Shown here: positions 5,859-10,887 of the stretch, piece by piece
How positions within the stretch are numbered: position 1 is the stretch's first letter
How the letters are laid out: each line of letters starts with the position of its first letter
Origin: Candidatus Omnitrophota bacterium
GTDB lineage: Bacteria > Omnitrophota > Gorgyraeia > S143-82
Length of the DNA stretch: 10,887 nucleotides
Reading direction: 5' to 3'
NCBI GenBank assembly: GCA_027065215.1
Contig: JAMOOT010000148.1
Location: forward strand, 1-10,887
Program-made: the position numbers and the translations under genes
The notes under the pieces: generated by a model
What the model was told of the DNA's origin: nothing
Database searches by the model: none
The model's input: the letters and a program-made list of their open reading frames with translations, nothing else

Positions 5859-6458
5859 CTATCTTATCCTGGTTCTGGTCTCTATGGCCTTAGCTATAGT
5901 GACTGCATCCATATACTCTATATTAGCCCCAACTGGAATTCCCATTCCAATTCGCGACATAGAAACCGGATAAGAAGACAAAAACTCCTGCAGATAAAGT
6001 GCGGTTATCTCTCCTTCGCTATCGGCATCAGTAGCAATAATAACCTCTCTTACAAGACCTGATTCCAGAATCTTCTTTAATTTGGTAAGATTTAGCGCTT
6101 TTTTCCCCTCATCAACCGGTGAAAGACTGCCCAAAAGCACGTAATACATCCCCTTATAATAACCAGTTTTTTCAATGACCGAAACATCCGACGGCCGTTC
6201 CACAATACAAAGCACCGACTTATCTCGATCTGCGTCAGCACATATTGGGCATATCTCTGACTCCGAAAAATTATTGCAGACCTGACAAAACCTTATCTTC
6301 TCCCTCATATAAAAAAGGGCAGAGGCCAATCTCTTGGTCTCCTCCTTAGGCCTCTCCAAGAGATGGAAGACTATCCTCTCAGCGCTCTTCTGACCTATCC
6401 CCGGCAATTTCGATAGTTCATCTATGGACCTGCGAACCAAGTCAGGATATAGGGCCAT
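5859..6458 (-). CDS. recR: Recombination mediator protein RecR
   Basis: 199 residues, standard length. RecR forms a ring clamp that with RecO (and RecF) loads RecA onto SSB-coated single-stranded DNA in gap repair. Seen here: the N-terminal helix-hairpin-helix region LPGIGQKSAERIVFHLL (18-34); a four-cysteine zinc finger (Cys58, 61, 70, 73); a Toprim domain starting SVLCIVERPSDVSVIEKTG (81-99) with LLGSLSPVD (108-116); and the C-terminal PVGANIEYMD. The Toprim acidic loop reads ATDADSEGE (142-150), where E. coli RecR has ATNPTVEGE, so a DxD pair is present that is usually lost in RecR. The gene overlaps the end of dnaX by 17 bp. The small ybaB/ebfC gene commonly found between dnaX and recR is absent. 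The start has AGAAGG just 2 nt before the ATG. Confidence 0.95.
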   Translation of the reverse strand: MALYPDLVRRSIDELSKLPGIGQKSAERIVFHLLERPKEETKRLASALFYMREKIRFCQVCNNFSESEICPICADADRDKSVLCIVERPSDVSVIEKTGYYKGMYYVLLGSLSPVDEGKKALNLTKLKKILESGLVREVIIATDADSEGEITALYLQEFLSSYPVSMSRIGMGIPVGANIEYMDAVTIAKAIETRTRIR

Positions 6459-8070
6459 TGCCTTCTTTCAACCTCCCTCTTTCCACTACTTTGCCCCCAA
6501 AGGTCTTCAAAATCATATCTATCTTTTCCTCTAAAACCGGATCCTTGTCTCCATCTTTTGCCTTTGGTAAAACTGAAAACTTGAATCTCAATTCCCTGCC
6601 TAAGATTCGTTTTAATGTCTCCCGTAAGGCCGAGATATGGCGTTCCTCCTTCATACTCTCGAATGAAAAACGCTGATTAAACATCACCTCCAAAACATCA
6701 CCATTGACCTTCACTGACCAAACATCCTGTAATACATGGGCCAGAAGCATATTCCTTTCCCTCATCAACTCCACCAAAACCTTTCTCCAAAAATCAGGTA
6801 TAACCCGCTCAATTTTATGCTGTCCAGATTTGGGATGATCTGTTAAAACTCGCTGAGACTTTCGATAATCTGCCTTGACTGCTGTAACTGAATCAACACC
6901 TATCCTGGGCTTTACCTCTCTACGAGGCTGTGAAGGGACAGAAACAGATTTTAGTGTCTCAGATACCGGCTTAAACCTTGATCTCCTCGCTATTTTCACA
7001 AATCCAAGTTCCATTGCCAACCTATCAAGAACCCCTGTTCTTACCCAAGACCTCATCTTTATGAGAACCTGCAATATATAGAACAACTCAAACTCATCCA
7101 GTTGACCTTTAATATTCCGCACCAATTCCTGCTGACTTCCTGAAACAGCCCATAGATCTTGCCCAACCCCCTCAACAGCCAACAGGCAGGCTCTAAAAGT
7201 GTTTTCCAAATAATCCAACATAGAGTCTATATTTACACCCTCTACCAAAATCCGATCTACCAACCGAATTAGTTCCTCTATATTGCCTTTCACCAAGGCC
7301 AATATCACTTCCTTAAACAAACCCTCTCTATCTCCCACCGATAACAATTCCACTAAATCCTTCCATTGCAGATCTGAACTCTCCTTGAGGGTCAAAACCT
7401 GTTCTAATAACGCACCTGCATCACGAAAAGAGCCATTGGCCCTCTCTACAACAAATTCCACAATCTCTGATTCCAATTCTATCCCCTCACTTGCCGTAAT
7501 AAATCCTATATAGTCTCGAATTGCCGAATCTGAAGCACGGGTAAATTCTACTTTCTGACACCTGGAGAGCACCGTGGGAGGAAGTTTATGCGGATGAGTA
7601 GTAGCCAGTACAAACTTAACATGCTCTGGCGGTTCCTCCAAGGTCTTTAGCAAGGCATTAAACGCCTCAAGTGTAAGCATATGTACCTCATCAATGATAT
7701 AAACCTTATATTTAGCCCTTACTGGAGCAAACTTTACTGCCTCCCTTAATTGACGGACCTCATCAATCCTTCTATTTGAAGCAGCATCTATTTCAACAAC
7801 GTCAAGGCTTTTCCCTGAATTAATCTCTTCGCAAATCTCACATTTATTGCATGGTTCATTTTCTTCTGGACCTAAACAATTAATCAATTTTGCGAACAGT
7901 CGTGCAGTGGAGGTCTTACCAACTCCATGAGGCCCAGAGAATAAATAAGCCGGAGCAACCGAACCACTACGGTAAGCCGATTGCAATAAACTTATCACCT
8001 GCTCTTGGCCAACCAATTCAGAAAACCTACGCGGACGATATTTTTGTACAAAGGGTTGATAATTAGACAT
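6442..8070 (-). CDS. dnaX: DNA polymerase III subunit gamma/tau
   Basis: 542 residues from the ATG at 8070. DnaX is the motor of the clamp loader, which opens the sliding clamp and ties polymerase to helicase. Motifs: N-terminal YRPRRFSELVGQEQV (11-25), Walker A GPHGVGKTS (46-54), a zinc module with Cys65, 74, 77 and 80, Walker B VYIIDEVHM (123-131), sensor 1 VLATTHP (154-160) and SRC arginine finger (169-171). A linker rich in basic residues precedes a C-terminal domain starting at DFWRKVLVELM, typical of the tau region. No run of six or more A was seen, so programmed frameshifting to gamma is not evident. The ATG overlaps the sufB stop as TGATG; an in-frame GTG at 8073 is the alternative start. 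Its downstream end overlaps recR. Confidence 0.96.
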   Translation of the reverse strand: MSNYQPFVQKYRPRRFSELVGQEQVISLLQSAYRSGSVAPAYLFSGPHGVGKTSTARLFAKLINCLGPEENEPCNKCEICEEINSGKSLDVVEIDAASNRRIDEVRQLREAVKFAPVRAKYKVYIIDEVHMLTLEAFNALLKTLEEPPEHVKFVLATTHPHKLPPTVLSRCQKVEFTRASDSAIRDYIGFITASEGIELESEIVEFVVERANGSFRDAGALLEQVLTLKESSDLQWKDLVELLSVGDREGLFKEVILALVKGNIEELIRLVDRILVEGVNIDSMLDYLENTFRACLLAVEGVGQDLWAVSGSQQELVRNIKGQLDEFELFYILQVLIKMRSWVRTGVLDRLAMELGFVKIARRSRFKPVSETLKSVSVPSQPRREVKPRIGVDSVTAVKADYRKSQRVLTDHPKSGQHKIERVIPDFWRKVLVELMRERNMLLAHVLQDVWSVKVNGDVLEVMFNQRFSFESMKEERHISALRETLKRILGRELRFKFSVLPKAKDGDKDPVLEEKIDMILKTFGGKVVERGRLKEGNGPIS

Positions 8071-9173
8071 CACATAGCCTGTTCAGTAAGCCTTTCTTTC
8101 AATTCCTCTATCTGCTCCCTTAATTCATCAGGCAATCCCAAGATATCCGTATCCATAAATCCTCGAATAATTAACGAACGAGCCACTTTTTCCTCTATCC
8201 CTCGACTTGCCAAATACTCTATCTCCTCCTTACTTATCTTTCCGATAGCTGCCTCGTGAGACAGGTCAACATCCCTATAATCAGTCTGAAGTTCTGGTAT
8301 TGCATGAATGGTGCCTTGTTCACTAACAATAAGCCCTTGACACTCCAAATGAGCCCTTACACCAGGGGTCTTGGCATACAGGTGACCACGGGCAATGATC
8401 TTACCCCCCATAGAGACCGTTCTGCTGACAATCTCTGCCGAGGTATCTGGTGCAGCCAAAATAACCCGAGACCCAACATCCTGCAAACACCCTTTATGAC
8501 CCAATATAATCGAACTAAAACTTGCCCGGGCCTTCCTCCCCTTTAGGACGCAAGTCGGATACATAACAACCTCTTTAACTGGCTTGAGGCTGACATAATT
8601 TGACACAAACGTTCCACCTTCCTCCACCACTGCAATCGATTTAGGCCGAACCACCATACTATCATTCCAAGAATGAATCATAGTAAAATTTAGATAGCCA
8701 TTTCTCATAACAATATATTCTGAAATTCCAAGGTGAAAGGCATCGGTTGCCGCTTTATCTGAAGCACAACCATTTATCACATAGGCCTGCGCACCTTCCT
8801 CTACCAATATGATATTGTGAACCTTTTGAGAAAAAGATTTTTTCTTTAAAAAAAGGCACACTTGGACTGGCAAGGTAACCTTTGCACCTTTCTTTATAAC
8901 CAAGAAAAAACCACCTTGGGTATCCCTTGGAAAATCTTCTCCTACTGCAGTAAAGGCCATACCAAAGAACTTCTTGTATTGAGGATATCGATTCAATGCC
9001 TCCTCTGTTGGTATCAACTCAATCCCCTGAAACATAGAACGAAACAAAGACGGCCTCTCATCAACCTGCACAAAAGTGGCAGCACGGCCCTTTTCTGAGA
9101 GATCTACCCCAGATGAAAGCAAGTCTTCCTTAGGTAATGAATCCAGTATGTTCTTTTGAGCCTCACTCCGCAT
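8070..9173 (-). CDS. sufB: SufB/SufD-type Fe-S cluster scaffold protein (minimal SUF system)
   Basis: 367 residues, shorter than E. coli SufB (495) and nearer the compact SufB of SufBC-only systems. The SufB/SufD family forms a beta-helix scaffold on which clusters are built with SufC. The C-terminal core keeps the key residues: Cys278 in HLECQGL and His306-Glu307 in SHEAAIGKI, matching by position E. coli SufB Cys405 and His433-Glu434. The segment after it (EEIEYLASRGIEEKVARSLIIRGF) is also typical. The frame stays open to 9266, but the extra 31 residues lie over the end of sufC and look like shadow coding. The first good start is ATG at 9173, overlapping sufC by 11 bp. It has no close Shine-Dalgarno (AAGGA is 14 nt away), so coupling to sufC is likely. 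The gene ends in a TGATG junction with dnaX. Confidence 0.9.
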   Translation of the reverse strand: MRSEAQKNILDSLPKEDLLSSGVDLSEKGRAATFVQVDERPSLFRSMFQGIELIPTEEALNRYPQYKKFFGMAFTAVGEDFPRDTQGGFFLVIKKGAKVTLPVQVCLFLKKKSFSQKVHNIILVEEGAQAYVINGCASDKAATDAFHLGISEYIVMRNGYLNFTMIHSWNDSMVVRPKSIAVVEEGGTFVSNYVSLKPVKEVVMYPTCVLKGRKARASFSSIILGHKGCLQDVGSRVILAAPDTSAEIVSRTVSMGGKIIARGHLYAKTPGVRAHLECQGLIVSEQGTIHAIPELQTDYRDVDLSHEAAIGKISKEEIEYLASRGIEEKVARSLIIRGFMDTDILGLPDELREQIEELKERLTEQAM

Positions 9174-9888
9174 GACGAACCGTACATTCCTTACACTTTT
9201 CGTATCCGTAGTCCCTAATTGTCTCAAACAACTTGTGGGGATTACCCACGCAATATAGATTCCCATCTAACATAAGGCATCCATCGGTAGCCTCTATGTA
9301 CTCTATTATGTAGCCAGTATGGGTTATAACAAAACAACTGGCCCCGCTCTCTCTGAGATATTCATCCAATACCCTACCCATAATAGAGATGTTTTCTATA
9401 TCTACACCAGATTCCGGCTCATCCAATAAGATTAACTTAGGCTGCATAAGTATAATCTGCAGGAGTTCAACGCGTTTCATCTCTCCACCTGAAAAATCTA
9501 CATTCAAATCCCGGTCAAATAAATATCCCAAATTAAGCAATTGCACATACTTGTTTATTTTCTCCTCATCTTCACACAGAATTCTTGCTACTTGAGACAA
9601 TTTCACACCCCGTACGCCTGGGGGATGCTGAAACATCATAGATATTCCTAATCTTGCCCTCTCATCTACAGACAAACCGTTAATCACACGATCTTCAAAG
9701 ATTATTTCACCAGACAAAATATCATAACCAGAAATGCCCATTATCGCTTTGAGAAGTGTGCTCTTCCCACTCCCATTTGGGCCAAAGAGGACAAATACCC
9801 GTCCCTCCCCTATAGACAATTCAATATCTGACAGAATCCGCCTGCTCCCAACTCCCACTGAAAGATTGTGTATCTCCAATCTGGCCAT
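9163..9888 (-). CDS. sufC: Fe-S cluster assembly ATPase SufC
   Basis: 241 residues. SufC is the ABC-type ATPase that drives conformational change in the SufB scaffold. Motifs: Walker A GPNGSGKST (36-44), Q-loop Gln87 in MMFQHPP, the SufC-specific signature FSGGEMKRVELLQ (132-144), Walker B LILLDEPESGVD (152-163) and switch His190 in ITHTG. GGEMKR with DEPESGVD separates SufC from transporter ATPases. The tail carries YGYEKCKECTVRHAE, a CxxC pair (Cys232, Cys235) as seen in some minimal-system SufC proteins. The start has AAAGGG a few bases before the ATG. It is the first gene after the promoter at 9966-9994 and overlaps sufB. No cysteine desulfurase (SufS) or SufE/SufU lies in the window. Confidence 0.95.
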   Translation of the reverse strand: MARLEIHNLSVGVGSRRILSDIELSIGEGRVFVLFGPNGSGKSTLLKAIMGISGYDILSGEIIFEDRVINGLSVDERARLGISMMFQHPPGVRGVKLSQVARILCEDEEKINKYVQLLNLGYLFDRDLNVDFSGGEMKRVELLQIILMQPKLILLDEPESGVDIENISIMGRVLDEYLRESGASCFVITHTGYIIEYIEATDGCLMLDGNLYCVGNPHKLFETIRDYGYEKCKECTVRHAE

Positions 9889-9965
9889 TCCATCCCTTTC
9901 AATTAAGATACAATTCCCACATCCAATACCAACTCAAACAATCCTACACAAAATATGTTTCATCC

Positions 9966-9994
9966 ATTATACCAAACAAAAAGACCCGTTCCAA
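9966..9994 (-). promoter_or_regulatory. Promoter of the sufC-sufB-dnaX-recR-ABC run
   Basis: On the minus strand a -35 TTGGAA (9994-9989) is followed after exactly 17 bp by TATAAT (9971-9966), itself preceded by TGG to make an extended -10. Transcription should begin near 9959, leaving a leader of about 70 nt before the sufC ATG. The leader shows no obvious stable hairpin or terminator, and no clear IscR or SufR operator was recognised. The rest of the gap (9995-10092) holds a G-rich stretch but no convincing terminator for the upstream gene, so some readthrough is possible. Confidence 0.75.
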
Positions 9995-10092
9995 ATCCCC
10001 CCTTATCTCCCTACCATTCAGAAACAAAACGCATTGTATAACAGGCAATTATGCAGGAACTCTCAAGTATACATATGCATTTATCATCCAAA

Positions 10093-10887
10093 CTACACCT
10101 TCTCAAGGGCCTCCTCAAGATCAGATATTATATCCTCTATAGCCTCCAATCCCACCGAGAGCCTAACAAATCCCTCATCGATCCCACAGGCCCTTAACTC
10201 CTCTGGTGAAAGTTGCTGGTGGGTAGTAGAAGCGGGATGTATAACCAGTGATCTGGCATCCCCTACATTAGCCAGATGATAAAATAAAGACAAATTCTCA
10301 ATAAACTTCTTACCCGCCTCCTTTCCTCCAGCAAGAGAAAAACAAAGCATTCCACCATACAAATTTCGGGTAAAATACTTCTTAGCCAACTCATGCCCAT
10401 CGGTCCCAACCAATCCCGGGTAAAACACCCTATTAACTTTGGGATGCCCCTCCAAATACTCGGCCACAGCTATGGCATTCTCACTATGTCTTTGCATTCG
10501 CAGATGCAATGTCTCCACTCCCAAAAGGATAAGATAGGCATTCATAGGGCTAAGACAGGCACCTATATCCCGTAATAAAAGGTGCCTCAATCTGGCAGAA
10601 AAAAGTTGTCCACCAAATTTATCCTTAAAGTTCAACCCATGATAAGCAACTTCATTCCCTACCAGCCTCTCAAACCTACCACTCCCCTCCCAATCAAATC
10701 TACCCCCATCCACGACGATTCCTCCAATAGAAGTTCCATGTCCACTAAGGTATTTGGTCAAAGAATGCACTACTATATCTGCCCCCCATCTTATCGGCTG
10801 AACCAAATAAGGGGTAGCAAAGGTATTGTCCACTATCAACGGGAGGTTATGCCTATGCGCTACTTCGCTAACTGTTTCGATATCCAA
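10093..10887 (-). CDS. metY: O-acetylhomoserine sulfhydrylase (MetY-type PLP enzyme), C-terminal part cut by the right edge
   Basis: 264 codons are present; the N-terminal part (roughly 160-170 residues for this family) lies beyond the edge, so the first codon here is not a start. The enzyme belongs to the Cys/Met-metabolism PLP family and would convert O-acetylhomoserine plus sulfide to homocysteine. Seen: VDNTFATPYL with the PLP-nitrogen-binding Asp at fragment residue 20, and HSLTKYLSGHGTSIGG with the Schiff-base Lys at residue 45. GGIVVDGGRFDW follows and is typical of O-acetylhomoserine sulfhydrylases rather than cystathionine gamma-synthases. The substrate loop NVGDARSLVIHPASTTH and the C-terminal RLSVGLEAIEDIISDLEEAL are intact. 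It lies 204 bp upstream of sufC on the same strand. Both concern sulfur metabolism, but a promoter separates them. Specificity versus related gamma-family enzymes is the main uncertainty. Confidence 0.9.
   Translation of the reverse strand: MDIETVSEVAHRHNLPLIVDNTFATPYLVQPIRWGADIVVHSLTKYLSGHGTSIGGIVVDGGRFDWEGSGRFERLVGNEVAYHGLNFKDKFGGQLFSARLRHLLLRDIGACLSPMNAYLILLGVETLHLRMQRHSENAIAVAEYLEGHPKVNRVFYPGLVGTDGHELAKKYFTRNLYGGMLCFSLAGGKEAGKKFIENLSLFYHLANVGDARSLVIHPASTTHQQLSPEELRACGIDEGFVRLSVGLEAIEDIISDLEEALEKV

Noticed and set aside
6442..8070. Programmed frameshift in dnaX yielding a short gamma form
   Set aside because: No A-run of six or more, nor an A AAA AAG-type slippery site, was seen on the coding strand within the gene.
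9174..9266. Longer SufB start at 9266 adding 31 residues
   Set aside because: The extra residues lie entirely over the sufC C-terminus in another frame, look unlike SufB, and the ATG at 9173 is the natural start.
9995..10092. Terminator for the O-acetylhomoserine sulfhydrylase gene
   Set aside because: Only a weak ATGCA...TGCAT inverted repeat with a 20-nt spacer and a G-rich stretch are present; there is no GC-rich hairpin followed by a U-tract.

Overview
This is a bacterial chromosomal window in which every supported gene lies on the minus strand, so transcription runs from high to low coordinates. It is packed with housekeeping genes, most of them overlapping or nearly touching. The coding strand is purine-rich. 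A TrmI-type tRNA m1A58 methyltransferase, a two-gene SUF-type Fe-S system and charge-rich proteins suggest a thermophilic, probably anaerobic bacterium. That lineage is an inference; the sequence alone does not name the organism. No mobile elements, tRNA or rRNA genes, or CRISPR arrays were seen.

Layout in transcription order. (1) 10887-10093: the C-terminal part of an O-acetylhomoserine sulfhydrylase (MetY type), cut by the right edge. (2) A 204-bp gap holding a good sigma70-type promoter (-35 TTGGAA, 17 bp, extended -10 TATAAT). (3) A coupled gene string from 9888 to 4507: sufC, sufB, dnaX, recR and two short oligopeptide/nickel-type ABC ATPases, with junctions running from a 1-base gap to a 53-bp overlap. 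It links Fe-S cluster assembly, the replicative clamp loader, recombination repair and half of a transporter. (4) glnA (type I-beta glutamine synthetase) at 4339-2867, with its own promoter placed directly after the last ABC stop codon, a leader of about 130 nt, and a perfect 10-bp-stem terminator at its end. (5) A second coupled string from 2768 to the left edge: trmI, a DUF58 (von Willebrand A-like) protein, a BatD/DUF4381-like membrane protein, and the first 76 codons of mnmE. Its extended -10 promoter lies so close to the trmI ATG that the mRNA may be leaderless.

The most interesting feature is the glnA leader. It carries two tandem hairpins with identical GGGC/GUCC stems and six-base loops (AAUGAA and GAUGGU), resembling the paired hexaloop hairpins bound by ANTAR-domain antiterminators, which are known in nitrogen metabolism. 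Overlapping the second hairpin is a 7-nt stretch (UCCUACC) exactly complementary to the glnA Shine-Dalgarno region (GGUAGGA). This suggests a switch in which stabilising hairpin 2 would free the ribosome binding site. It is a hypothesis read from the sequence: the second loop departs from the ANTAR consensus at position 1, and no ANTAR gene is in the window.
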